Below, piece by piece: positions 12,126 through 23,035 of a stretch of 64,000 nucleotides of DNA. The position numbers were made by a program, and so were the translations under genes. Numbering within the stretch: position 1 is the first letter of the stretch; each line of letters opens with the position of its first letter. The notes under the pieces are model-generated. The model was not told where the DNA came from. It worked only from the letters and a program-made list of their open reading frames with translations, and did not search any database. Source of the DNA: Tetrapyrgos nigripes (Eukaryota > Basidiomycota > Agaricomycetes > Agaricales > Campanellaceae); contig JAACJM010000026.1 of assembly GCA_013368315.1 (NCBI GenBank), forward strand, positions 124,001 to 188,000, read 5' to 3'.

Positions 12126-15100
12126 ATGCACCAGTCATGGCTCCTCGCGTTGGGCCTGGCTTCTGTCGTCTCTTCATCGTCTCTCAATGAGACCCTTCTG
12201 TGGGGTGCTTACCGCCCTAACTTGTACTTTGGTCTCCGTCCTAGGATTCCCCAGTCTCTCATGACCGGTCTAATGTGGTTTGGAACCAATGACTACACCT
12301 CAGCCAGCCGTTAGTATCATCAAGGGAATGTTACAAAATCGCTCAATGTCTTTATTTGTACAGGCGTTCGTCATGCATGCGACCAAGGTGACCAATTGCA
12401 ATCGTATACATGGACCACCTATGACGCTCGGGAAGGAGGAATTCAAGTTATCAAAGACGGTCTTAACAACCTCCAAATAACAACAGAATTCCTCAAAGTC
12501 GCTGGAGGCGATCATGGAGGCAGCTGGGCTGCCAGAATTAAAGGAGAACCGATGAATACTCGTTCGTGACTTGCTCAGAATTTCCAGCTTACGCAACTGA
12601 CTTTTCAACCAGAATTTCCTTCGAGGTCCTCAATGATCTTTTATTTTGGTCTGGAAGGCTTAGGTGGACTAGACATGGAAACAGACGAGGACGAAAACGT
12701 GCGTTTATGTTTTCTCGACAGAGTCACTTACTCATTGCGTGGTTAGGGACTAGAAGAGGAAGTCAAGCTGACTGGGTCTACACCTGAATTAGACGATTTC
12801 ACTATCAGGATCGTGGACGGTTAGTGGTATGTGCTCTCTCTGGAACCAAACTTAGAGTGCGCTGCATAGGTCCTCATAATAACGCGGTCACTGATGGTCC
12901 ACATGCCACCGCGTTTCGGGAGCGCATCGGGAAAACGCATTACATGGGGCAGTCTGTACCTCCCGGACAAGTCTGGCAAGCGAAAGGTACGTTCCCGTCT
13001 CTTCCTGTTCTACAGCAATAACCGATATTAGAACAGATGTCCTTACGAACTCGTTATTCAAGCATGCAAACGAGGCAATAGGTCCTTACCGTGATTCTGC
13101 TGACGGTGTACCAGACCCATCATTCATCCTTCAGTTGCCAGATGAAGTCTACACTGGAAGCAATCTCTTTGCCTTCCAAAAATTCTTTGACGGAGAATTT
13201 CAATTCGACGTCTTCTTCGAAAGTGCCAGTGCCAAGCAAACCCTTAGTTGTAGGTTCATTGACGCTTTTAGCATTGACCTTCATCTGAGTCTTCTTCAGC
13301 GTCCACTATTGACCAGGGCATATCTGCTCTGACTGCATCATTCGACCAACGTTTCACTGAAGTCTTCCCCACACCGCCTGACTATATTTCCAGCAGTCAA
13401 GATTCGCTTGAAGCTTTCTCTAAAGCTGTTACATCCAACCTTTTGGGCGGTGTTGGCTACTTCTATGGTACCTCTCTTGTCAACAATAAATTCTCATATG
13501 AATGGGATGAGGATGAGGAATCACAAGACTCAGAAGAGAATGCCAACGACGGACCCAAGTTGACAGAGCCGAAAGAACTCTTAACAGCAACTCCTAGCCG
13601 CAGTTTCTTCCCTCGCGGTTTTTATTGGTAAGACTCGCTTGTTTCAGAATGTGTTTCAACAGCTCATGGGGCACAGGGATGAAGGTTTCCACTTGCTTCA
13701 CATCGGGGCTTGGGACAATGATTTTAGCCTCGAGATATTGAAAGACTGGATTGACTTGATTGACGAAAACGGCTGGGTGGCGCGCGAGCAAATTCTTGGC
13801 GAAGAAGCTAGGAGCAAGGTCTTGTCCTTCCGACCTGCTTGTATATCAAAAATTCTCATGATCAATCTGTACAGGTTCCAGAGGAATTCCAAGTGCAGGT
13901 TCCCAACTATGCCAATCCCCCGACGTTGACAGTCGCAGTCACGGCTTTTATTGCCCGAGTTAAGGAAGCAGCAACAGCTAGTGGTCCTTCTGCTCAGGAA
14001 CTTGGTATGGACACAGGTGCCCAAATTCCCATGACTGGAGCTACTTCGTCCATGGTGGATGGATACTTGAATCCTGAGAAAGCTCTTCCGCTCTTACAGT
14101 CGATATACCAACCTCTCAAAAGACATTACGAGTGGTTCCGCCGTACACAACGTGGACAGATCAAGCAGTATGCCAGAAAGGCGCGTTCCAGGACTGAAGC
14201 TTACCGATGGAGAGGCCGTACCCAACTTCACGTCTTGACAAGTGGTATGGACGATTATCCTCGCGGGCCACCGCACGCAGGAGAGTTGCATCTGGATTTG
14301 ATATCGTGGATGGCATTTTTCTCGAGGACAATGAAGGAGATTGCAGAATTCGTGGGTGAAACCGATGATGCCATTTCTTACGGAGAAATCGAGACAGCTA
14401 TTCTCAATAACATCGAAGGTGGGTTGCACACCTCAGATCTACTCTTGTCTAGTTCTGATTAGAATTTCTTGGCGTGCAGACCTGCACTGGAGTGAAGAAA
14501 ACCAGATGTATTGTGATGTAAATGTAGACGACGATGGTATGTGTTTCAACAGCTTTACCGTGTGGATTCGACTGACTCGAGCCACCCTTCGTTATAGATG
14601 ATTCCTATCATGTCTGCCATAAGGGCTACTTGTCTCTCTTCCCCTTCATGTTATCCCTGCTGTCTCCGTCATCACCGCATCTTGGTGCCATCCTTGACAT
14701 TGTGCGGGATCCGGAACACCTTTGGTCTCCATATGGCATTCGTAGTCTGTCAGCTTCTCATCCCGAATTCGGGCAAGGTGAAAATTACTGGAAAGGGCCT
14801 ATATGGATTCAGATGAATTATCTTGTCCTCAAGGCTTTGCATGAGACCTACGCAGTACAAGAAGGGCCATACCAGTCGAGAGCGCAGGAAATCTACAAAG
14901 AGCTTCGCAAAAACATCATCGATAATGTGCTCAAGGTTGAAATGTTTCTTATTATATTCTTGTGACCTGGCTCATTCTTTTGAATCAGGAATATGAACGA
15001 ACAGGATACGTATGGGAACAGTATGATGCTGTCTCTGGAGAGGGTAGACGAAGGTAAGTATTGCAACGTGATCTTGGAAGCCACCTGACATTCATCAATC

Positions 15101-15223
15101 TCAATGTAGTCACCCTTTCACCGGTTGGACATCATTGGTTACACTGAGTGAGTCCTGCTTGCCATTCTTGACATTGCCTGAAAGACTGACATTCACGTCG
15201 TAGTCATCACTGAGAAGTACTGA
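12126..15223 (+). CDS. CWH41: Mannosyl-oligosaccharide glucosidase (GH63, glucosidase I)
   Basis: A many-exon gene of roughly 800 residues. The N-terminus MHQSWLLALGLASVVSSSSL is a signal peptide, followed at once by the family block NETLLWGAYRPNLYFGLRPR and LMTGLMWFGT. Further hallmarks are VRHACDQGDQLQSYTWTTYD, GLEGLGGLDMETDEDEN, FFPRGFYWDEGFHLLHIGAW, GPIWIQMNYLVLKALHETY and the C-terminal end YVWEQYDAVSGEGRR...HPFTGWTSLVTLIITEKY. The enzyme acts in the ER lumen and removes the terminal alpha-1,2-glucose from the Glc3Man9GlcNAc2 glycan on nascent glycoproteins. Introns are 45-75 nt with clean GT-AG sites, and the frame is intact to the stop at 15221-15223. Confidence 0.92.
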
Positions 15224-15325
15224 ATCATGTAAAGTACCACCGAGTGATGTGAAGGGCATCTGTTTCGTGGCATTGACTGGAATATGTCATCATTGAGAAA
15301 TACTGATGTTAGAAAGTACTACTAC
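15204..15325 (+). repeat. Degenerate repeat of the GH63 terminal exon
   Basis: The last GH63 exon and adjoining sequence (15204-15242, beginning TCATCACTGAGAAGTACTGA) recurs as a diverged copy at 15287-15325 (TCATCATTGAGAAATACTGA). The second copy has no AG acceptor directly before it, so it is probably an untranslated relic of a local duplication. Confidence 0.5.
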
Positions 15326-15555
15326 AAAATTGATGGCAGCCTTGGCAAGTCCACGCATAATAGAGCGTTAATTTAGAATGATAAGGTGTTCCAGTGTCAT
15401 GCATCGAGAAAATGTTAATTCCATAAATGTGGGTGGGCAGGGAAAGAAATGTACGGAAAAATGAATTGGAATACAAGAGAAAAGTGAATCATATGCATGA
15501 GAACAAAAACGTACTCTCAAGAATCGTAAGTATGCCTGACGGATGATAAGGGTAG
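15224..15555. other. Convergent 3' spacer
   Basis: This 332-bp spacer lies between the 3' ends of the GH63 gene (plus) and the serine-rich protein gene (minus). Apart from the 15287-15325 relic it holds no recognised feature; it should contain both polyadenylation regions. Confidence 0.4.
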
Positions 15556-16773
15556 TTAGAACCGGTCCACGTCAAACGACAAGCCATCGAAATGTAAAGA
15601 GTCTAATCGCATCTCGCCAACAAAAGACATATCGGGGTCATCTCCAGGGGAGATTTGAGCCACCTCGACTACTTGAGGTTGCGGTAGAGGAGGCGGAGGT
15701 GTCTCGGCTGATACCGGTCCCTCCTTCTTTCTGGAGAAGGAAAAGCCTCTCAGTCTCAAGCCTTTGGACTTTGAGGAGGGAAGACGAGGGGGAACTTCAT
15801 CTACTGGGGTCACAGGGATCGAAGAGCCGGATGACCCAGAAAGAGAGGACTCTGAAGAGTCTGTCAAAGGAGCCGATGGGTCCCTGCTCATGATCGGAGG
15901 ATTGGGAAGGGTAGTTGGATTCGACGGTAGTGCAGGTGCAGATGCTGAGGAAAAGAGGTTCAACACCGAAAATCGACGACGGCCGAACCTGGAGCTTGTG
16001 GAGGGAGAGGGGGATGAAGAGCGAAGTTCAGAGCTGTGGCGAGTAGCCCGAGGGGTTGCAGGATCTCTCTCCTCCTCTTCATCGTCATCATCGTCATCAT
16101 AATCCGAGTCTGTATATGATGTGAAATTGTGCATTTCTGCGGTCGAGATGGGACGAACGACAGGAGTTGACGAATGTATGGGATGAGGAGCGTCGTCGTT
16201 GAAGGAGTCGGAGGAAGGGCGTGAATGAAGCGACGGTTGTGCGGTGAAGATTTGTGAGATGACGACGGAGCTCCTGCGAGAAGAGGAAGGACTGGGCACC
16301 CGCGATGAAGGTTCGCCGACCTCAGGGTTTACTGGAGCTGAATCGCCGGACTGCTTTTTAGTAGTACGCGCACGCGCTACATTCTTGATAGAATTGAATG
16401 CTCTGGACGCTCTGTACTTCAGAGTCTTTGAATCCTTCAAAGCAGGTTCCGACGTGGAGGACGAAGGAGGAGGAACTGGTGGAGGGTCGTACTGGGCGTG
16501 TCGCTTTCTGACTTTGACCACTTCAACGACATCTGAATCGACAGAATTATCACCGGGACAATTCCGACGAGTGTCGTCATATTCGTCTGCAATGGAACGC
16601 TGAGTGACGGTGTTTGTGGTAGTGATGGCTGGTTCCCGGAAGGATTCGAGGTCATCGTTGTCGTAAAAATCGCGGGGTAGGGGCTGCGCAGCGTCAAAGC
16701 AGCAGAAAGGGGGTTCGTCGTCTTCCTCTGGGGGATAGACGTACACAGTCGGCATAGTAGTTGGAATAGACAT
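15556..16773 (-). CDS. Unrecognised serine/acidic-rich protein, single exon
   Basis: An uninterrupted 405-codon gene on the minus strand, notable in a region where every other gene has introns. I do not recognise a domain. The start is MSIPTTMPTVYVYPPEEDDE. There are long Ser/Pro and Asp/Glu runs (SYTDSDYDDDDDDEEEERD at about 222-240), a basic segment KYRASRAFNSIKNVARARTT, a second basic block GRRRFSVLNLFSSAS, and RLRGFSFSRKK. The C-terminus LDSLHFDGLSFDVDRF is compact and hydrophobic/acidic and looks like a conserved short motif at the end of a disordered protein. Many SP/TP and RxxS sites suggest phosphoregulation. The start codon is 74 bp from the divergent tRNase Z start. Confidence 0.7.
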   Translation of the reverse strand: MSIPTTMPTVYVYPPEEDDEPPFCCFDAAQPLPRDFYDNDDLESFREPAITTTNTVTQRSIADEYDDTRRNCPGDNSVDSDVVEVVKVRKRHAQYDPPPVPPPSSSTSEPALKDSKTLKYRASRAFNSIKNVARARTTKKQSGDSAPVNPEVGEPSSRVPSPSSSRRSSVVISQIFTAQPSLHSRPSSDSFNDDAPHPIHSSTPVVRPISTAEMHNFTSYTDSDYDDDDDDEEEERDPATPRATRHSSELRSSSPSPSTSSRFGRRRFSVLNLFSSASAPALPSNPTTLPNPPIMSRDPSAPLTDSSESSLSGSSGSSIPVTPVDEVPPRLPSSKSKGLRLRGFSFSRKKEGPVSAETPPPPLPQPQVVEVAQISPGDDPDMSFVGEMRLDSLHFDGLSFDVDRF

Positions 16774-16847
16774 GGTGCAAATGAGTGGCGGGTTAAGTTA
16801 ATAATGAGCGTCAAGGAGAAGAACCAACGGAGCAGTAACGTGACATC
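16774..16847. promoter_or_regulatory. 74-bp bidirectional promoter (serine-rich protein / tRNase Z)
   Basis: Only 74 bp separate two divergent start codons. The sequence contains GTTAAGTTAATAATGAG and no clear TATA box. An out-of-frame upstream ATG (16804) precedes the tRNase Z start. Confidence 0.4.
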
Positions 16848-18509
16848 ATGCGCTCTTGTGCCCGACTATTCCGCCAATACTCGAGAATCTTTCTTACAGA
16901 GGCTCAAATGGAGACTGCAATGTCCGTCACTTTTCTGGGCACCTCCAGCGGCGGCGGTCCTTCTCTGTCTCGCAACTGTTCTTCTCTTGTAGCCGATGTC
17001 CTTGGCGACGGTTCGCTGTGGAGTATACTCGTTTCCTTTCGTCGTGTAATCCCGTCTTCAACGTGTTTTTACTAGTGGTAGACTGTGCAGAAGGCACTCT
17101 CCGGCAATTTTCAAGACAACCATACAGTCCCGACCGTTCTCAACCACGCGTTTCTCAGATCAGCAAGATGTTCATCACACATATGCACGGTAGTTGGACT
17201 CTGTTTCCACCTTTTTGTACCCTATTCATGAAATACAGCCGATCATGTTATGGGCATCATTCCCTTACTCAGAAATGTACTTTATCCTCCTCCAGCCGGC
17301 GAAGTAGCCGAGCAAGTCCTCGTTGACCCATCAGTAAGCAACAAAGTAAACATATACCTCTCAACAACCCTTTCATGTCTTCATAGCCCAAGATAGAAAT
17401 CTTTGGGCCAGCAGGTATACGGACATTTGTTCGTAGCATTCTCAAAATGACGTTGACGAAGACAAGAGACAATTATGTCGTTCATGAACTCTTGACTGAG
17501 CAAGATCAAATTACGCCATGCGACCCTCCAGAAGTTATGCATGTGAATGAAGTCGCAGGAAGGGATATCGTCTGTTCGGAAGACGGTTTCTGGCGCAACA
17601 TAAGTCGAGGAAAGGGTCGCCTATCAGATGTGGCAGTTGATGCTGGTCCCATTCTTCACCGAGGCAAGTTCATGCGATCCATTCATCTGATTCATCCTTG
17701 TCATGGGTTTGTTCCAGATCCTTGCCTTGGTTTTGTCTTTCGCGAATGTTTTCACCCCTATCGTAAAGTCGTTGTACTAGGCGACACTAACGATCCGTCT
17801 GCCATCATACCACTTTGTGTCAACCCATCCCCGTCACTGCTTGTTCATGAAGCAACGGAAGCACACATATCACAAGACATCGATCCTAAATCCAAGAGAT
17901 CTTTTGAAACTGTCATGGGAAAGGCCCAAGGTAGAGGTCATTCAATACCACAAATGGCAGGGACCTTTGCAAAGACAATAGGTGCACAGAAGCTAGTCCT
18001 CAATCATATCGGAGGAAGGTGGGTATTTCACTTTTGCTATTTGTGATAATCTTGTCCTGAACCTCCGTAGATTCCCAGCCCCGGGTCCCAACGACAGGAA
18101 TCCCGTACGCGCCAACGTCATTGCAGAAATAGAACGCCAAGCTAGTGAAGCCTGGGGTATGGGTAGCGCTCGAGCCGCCTGGGATTTCATGCGCGTTGCT
18201 ATCCCTGTTCCGACTGAGACTGTGGGTGATACTCAAGCGTCTACCTCACAACAAGCTTCATGCGAATCCGAGTTTCCTACGCCCTCTCATACGCGCACTA
18301 TACCATCCAAGCCATCTTCGACACGACGATACTATCACACTCACACTCAAAGTCCTGGTAGTAGTAGTCATCACAACAACAGCAGCAGCAACAACCGTAA
18401 CAATTTTAATGCCAACGGCCAGCAACACCGGTATCGAGAAGGTGGCGGTAGACGTGCGGATCGGTCAGAGCGGCAGGATGAATATGGGTCCAGGAAGGGA
18501 AGAAAGTAG
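16848..18509 (+). CDS. tRNase Z (RNase Z), short form, tRNA 3'-processing endonuclease
   Basis: Six exons (16848-17022, 17076-17189, 17239-17333, 17387-17663, 17718-18018, 18071-18509) give 466 residues. The metallo-beta-lactamase motif is FITHMHADHVMGI and further zinc ligands lie in VVVLGDT and LVLNHIGGRF. TFLGTSSGGGPSLSRN near the start is the family's opening block. The enzyme cuts the 3' trailer from pre-tRNAs. The first 20 residues (MRSCARLFRQYSRIFLTEAQ) are rich in Arg and lack acidic residues until position 18, resembling a mitochondrial presequence; ATGs at 16908 and 16920 would remove it. Intron 4 (17664-17717) is GC-AG and in frame, so retention would insert 18 residues; the family alignment favours splicing. 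The C-terminal 110 residues are a low-complexity Ser/Asn/Arg tail. Confidence 0.88.
17664..17717 (+). other. GC-AG intron in tRNase Z
   Basis: The donor is GCAAGT, the commonest GC donor, and the acceptor is TTCCAG. Removal joins PILHR to DPCLGFVFRE, which is continuous in the tRNase Z family. The 54-nt length is a multiple of three without a stop, so an intron-retained protein is also possible. Confidence 0.6.
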
Positions 18510-18805
18510 CATCATCTTTACTTTGAGAGCTTGTTCTATGATCTCGGAATGCGATCGACTTTGTTCAATTGACAGGCTTTGGGCATGAAACTCACTACAG
18601 GTCAGCGAGGATAGGCAAGCTACGTATTGAGAGAGAACACTGCAGCTGAGGAGCTCCTGGCTACGAACAAGTCACGGTACAGTCAAGGATAAATACCAAG
18701 AAAGTCTCAAACATCTCTAAAAAGCTGGCGCTATAGACATCGAGATACAGGTCCGAGATTAGCAAAAAACGAGGACGGGACAAACGTTTGACTCGTTCTC
18801 ATAAA
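18510..18805. other. Convergent 3' spacer
   Basis: This 296-bp spacer lies between the tRNase Z stop and the MFS transporter stop. I see no gene, repeat or structured element in it. Confidence 0.4.
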
Positions 18806-20950
18806 TCAAAATTCACTGTCGTGGCAAGCATACTTGGACTTGGTTCTCATCCAACTACCCCATTTCTTCGAAGGCGAACAGGACGTAGATTAGCTCAACA
18901 AAACTTGAGGAAAGGAACGAAAGTGTGACGCACCCAAAACAGGAAAGGTATAGGAGTGCATACCAAACCCAGGATAGCAAAGACAGTCATGGCCCACTGA
19001 TCCCCAAGCTTGTTGAACATTGCCGGACTGATGAGGGGAAAGACGGCGCCACAGATGGAACGCAAGATGACGGTAGCTGCAATAGCACTGGCAAAGTAGG
19101 TACTATACGCATCCATAAGATAGGCCGTAGAACTCTGCAAAATCTGACAGATGCCCATTCCGAACGGAAAGCCTGCAATAATGGGGACGATCCAATGAAT
19201 AGGTGGGTCCGCGGTCCTGTAGTGTCGATGTATTCATTAATCGAAGATCTGAGCAAGAAGGGGGGCACAAGAGTGGAGGTTACTTACCATGCAAACCAGA
19301 AGAGGCCAACCGGGACCAGGACAGCGCCTACCATCGCCATGTGAAGACGGCTGCAACGATGAGGGTGAGGTTGAGTTTCAAATAATGAGTGAATGCCAAC
19401 TCACTCTTCGGGAACCGCGTGTCCGCTCGGACTTTTCTCCATTGCTTTTCTGTAAATCCTGTTCTGAATCGATGAAGTGCAAGTGCCCATGGCAATACCA
19501 ACTCCGACTCCGATAAATGCCAGTCCACCTTGACCTGGGGTCCAGCCCCTGTGCTTCTGGAATACGATCGGGAAGGCAGAAAAGAGGGCGTAAAGGGTAC
19601 CATAGACTATAGCAGTGTAGACTGCGAATAGTGATACGATAGGTTCCGTGACCATAAAGACTGTTGAAAGAGTTTGCAAGCGATGGCAGCAGTATGCAGT
19701 AAAATGCACGAACCAAATGGACGGGACAAATTAGTGAATATGAGCTGCGAAAACGACTTGGAACGGCCATTGAGGTCATACTTGGATACATAATGCGTGG
19801 ATCCATTAGAGAACTTCATAAGTTTCTTTGCACGTTGTCTCAGTAAGACTGGTGCGTACTAAATGTTGTTAGTACCATGAAATGAGAGGATATATGATAC
19901 GAAATTTACAGTTTCTGGAGCAAAAAAGTAACCAGTAATCAAACTGGCACACGAGAAGATGAACATCAACCAAAAGTTGAAATGCCAGCCTAGGTTTGGG
20001 TTCTCCGCAACAAAACCGCCGACGATGGGACCGATGACTGGCAGACGTCAGGAGAGGTGGAGTATGGCAGAAGATGCGTGCGTACCAGGTCCGAGGAAAG
20101 GAACTGAGGCGTATATGGCGGAGGCCAGACCTCGTTCACGGGCATCCCAGATATCGGCGATGGTGCCGCCGGCATTAGTCAAAGCTGGCTCGAAGATGAG
20201 GATAAGTAACTTGGGAGAAGATGATCGGACTAACGAGAAGAGCCAAAGATTCCGGTCAAGAGTCGGCAAGCGAGTAAGGTGGGGAGGTTGTTGCCCAGAC
20301 AGCCTGCCAACTGGAGCGGAGTGTACAAACCAAGGGTAACGAGGAAGATGATTCTCTGACGATGAATAAGTTTAGAGTATCGGAACTAATTAGAAACGTT
20401 GGGACTGACCCGACCAAACATCTGGGCGGAGGAAGAGCATTAACACCGTTGGAATAAAAACGTAAGAAAGACTTGCCTCGCACAGCGGCGCAAACAGAAG
20501 AGGACTAAAGGACAAAGGTTACTACAAGGTTGGCATTCACGAGAAGTACATGCCCTAACGCAAAGCCTAGGACATAGAGCGAGATGCCCAGTACAGCGAG
20601 TTCTTCTGAGGTGCCAAGGTCGCGAACGATGAACGTGAGGCCACCACTGTAAGAGCTACTGCTGAACGAAACGGTCCATGTCGCGAGTGCGAGCTGTAAG
20701 GGAGATCAGAAATGCTCATGGCGCGGAAGAAAATAAGAGAGACCTGAGCAGTGAGAATCCATTTGCGGGTCCGAGACCATTCGTACGGGTTCTGGGGGTC
20801 CTTGGGATCCCAGACGACGACGTATGGATCAGAGGACGTGCCCGAGCCGGCGTAGATGACGGTTGGTGGTTTCTCCGCGTCGAGACGAGGGGACTGGTGG
20901 TCGCAGACGGTGCTGCAGAGGTCCCAGTCGAGAGACGCGGTGTCTGGCAT
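18806..20950 (-). CDS. MFS transporter, DHA1 (12-TM drug:H+ antiporter) type
   Basis: A minus-strand gene with about ten short introns. The cytosolic N-terminus contains DPKDPQNPYEWSRTRKWIL, the usual lead-in of fungal DHA1 carriers. Membrane segments follow, with ELAVLGISLYVLGFALGPLL, EMFGRRIIF (motif A-like), LTNAGGTIADIWDARERGLA, SAIYASVPFLGPVIGPIVGG and AVYTAIVYGTLYALFSAFPI. The last intron (18866-18933) joins ...PIPFLFW to KWGSWMRTKSKYACHDSEF; the unspliced alternative would stop earlier after a non-conserved tail. Relatives export drugs, mycotoxins or polyamines by proton antiport at the plasma membrane; the substrate here is unknown. Its start is 209 bp from the divergent GSK3 start. 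Confidence 0.85.
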
Positions 20951-21159
20951 TGGGGATGAGAAGAGAAGGCATGGAGGAATGGGATTTATAGAAGCGTGGA
21001 TAGAAGCGTAGTAAAAAGATTTGATAGGGGTGTTTTGAGCTATTTGTGGTCTTGTGACTCTTGCGTGGTGTCGCTCCTCTTCGTCCATCGTCGACTGGCT
21101 GAACCCTCTCTCTTCCTTTCCTCTTCTTTTTGTCTTCATTCTCTTTCTCTATTCAAGAA
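20951..21159. promoter_or_regulatory. 209-bp bidirectional promoter (MFS / GSK3)
   Basis: This divergent spacer has a long pyrimidine-rich tract just before the GSK3 start (TCTTCTTTTTGTCTTCATTC), the usual basidiomycete core-promoter/5' UTR signature. No specific operator is visible. Confidence 0.45.
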
Positions 21160-22723
21160 ATGTCAAATGCTCCCATTAACGGAGTGAAGATCTCCCGTAC
21201 GTCCTTGAGCTCCCTTTTTCTCGCTCCTCGTTCACCTTTTTCGTCCCCATGTCGCTCTGCAAATCCTCTCTCTCTTCTCGTTCTGCTTGCTATCGATCAT
21301 CTCTCTGCAGCGATCGACGACCCTCACAAAGTCGTCAAGGTCATTGCCTCAGATGGAAAGTCTGGGGAAACCAAGGAGATATCATACAGCAACTGCAAAG
21401 TCATCGGAAACGGCTCCTTTGGTGTCGTTTTCCAGGCCAAACTCGTTGGTGCTACCAAGGAGAACGAAGATATTGCCATCAAGAAGGTCTTGCAGGACAA
21501 GAGGTTCAAGGCATGTCGTTCTCGGTCCATCGTTACCTACACCCTTTCTTACCGTTTTCGTCCAGAACCGTGAACTTCAAATCATGCGACTCGTCTCCCA
21601 TCCCAATGTCGTCGATTTGAGGGCTTTTTTCTACTCCAACGGTGACAAGGTCTGTTTCACGACTTGCGCCTTTCTTCTCCACATCTCACCTGTTCCCGCC
21701 CTTTCAGAAAGACGAGATTTATCTCAACCTCATGCTGGAATATGTACCAGAAACTGTCTACCGTGCCAGCCGCCACTATGCCAAGCTTAAACAGCCCATG
21801 CCCATGCTACAAATTAAACTCTACATGTACCAACTTTTACGCTCACTTGCCTATATCCATTCGGTCGGGATCTGTCACCGGGACATCAAGCCGCAGAACC
21901 TCCTGCTCAATCCTGCAACTGGAGTGCTCAAACTATGTGATTTTGGCTCTGCTAAAATTTTGGTAGCTGGGGAGCCCAACGTCAGCTACATTTGTTCAAG
22001 ATACTATCGCGCACCCGAACTCATTTTCGGCGCCACTAATTACACTACCAACATCGGTAAGTCTTCTTCGCTCTAACCCAATTCAGACTCTCATCATTCA
22101 CAAGACATCTGGTCAACTGGTTGCGTGATGGCGGAGTTGATGTTGGGGCAACCCTTGTTCCCTGGTGAAAGCGGTATTGATCAGTTGGTGGAGATCATCA
22201 AGGTTCTTGGTACGCCCTCGAGGGAACAAATCAAGACCATGAACCCGAATTACATGGAGCACAAATTCCCGCAAATTAAACCTCACCCATTCCCAAAAGT
22301 GAGAATGTTATGCGTTTGTCCCGCCGTGCATCGTTTACGAATTTGCGATAGGTTTTTCGCCCCCGAACGGCACCCGAAGCGATAGATTTGGTCTCGAAGT
22401 TGCTGGAGTACACTCCAGGAGCCCGACTTAGTGCGGTTGAAGCTATGGTGCATCCGTTCTTCGACGAGTTGCGTACCGAGGGTGCAAGGATGCCCAACGG
22501 CAAGGATTTCCCTCCATTGTTTGACTTTACTCGTGAAGGTATGCTGCACCCCAACTGACTTAGAAGACCTCTTGACGATGTTCTTCCAGAATTATCAGTT
22601 CGCCCGGACCTAATCCGACGGCTTGTACCATCTCACTGTGAACCGGAGCTGGCCTCACGGAATATACAGCTGGATAACTTTGTACCCATACCTCTGGAGC
22701 AGATGAAGATAACGTTGGACTGA
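21160..22723 (+). CDS. GSK3: Glycogen synthase kinase 3 (shaggy-type Ser/Thr kinase)
   Basis: Seven exons (21160-21196, 21311-21510, 21566-21649, 21708-22056, 22105-22298, 22352-22538, 22590-22723) give 394 residues, the usual length. The glycine loop is [15 protein letters not shown], the catalytic lysine is in IAIKKVLQD, the catalytic loop is [11 protein letters not shown] and the metal loop LCDFGSAK. The activation loop carries the GSK3 autophosphorylated tyrosine in [18 protein letters not shown], so this is a GSK3/shaggy kinase rather than a MAPK or CDK. It phosphorylates primed Ser/Thr substrates in signalling and stress control. Intron 2 (21511-21565) has a GC donor (AAG|GCATGT), needed to keep RFK joined to NRELQIM. 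Confidence 0.95.
21511..21565 (+). other. GC-AG intron in GSK3
   Basis: The donor reads AAG|GCATGT and the acceptor CGTCCAG. Only removal of exactly this segment keeps the invariant GSK3 block [12 protein letters not shown], so the GC donor is well supported. Confidence 0.75.
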
Positions 22724-22747
22724 GTGCTGACCCTCGCCAACCTGACG

Positions 22748-22769
22748 ATATATATGTGTGTGTGTGTGT
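22748..22769. repeat. TA/GT dinucleotide microsatellite in GSK3 3' region
   Basis: Alternating TATATATGTGTGTGTGTG lies 25 bp after the GSK3 stop codon, in the probable 3' UTR. It is a simple repeat and may be polymorphic. Confidence 0.7.
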
Positions 22770-23035
22770 TATGATGTTTGAGCAGTATTTTTTTTCCTGT
22801 CCTGTGTCTGTTATATATGAAATAAGAAACATGATGTAGCAATACTAGTTGACAATCGCGAAAGGTGCGAATGTGGGCGCAAGAGCACGCAATAATTGAG
22901 CTGAACAAATTTTTGTGGGTGCATAAATATGAGTCACCCCTCTTGGCCCGTCGCTCATGTCTGGCCCGACTGCCAACCTATGCGACACTATACCCGCCCC
23001 TCGCCTTTCCTGGGACAACGCTGACCTCGACATCC

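Noticed and set aside
18895..18933. Early stop ending the DHA1 transporter at VRHTFVPFLKFC
   Set aside because: A GT-AG intron (18866-18933) joins FLFW to KWGSWMRTKSKY, which matches how the family ends.
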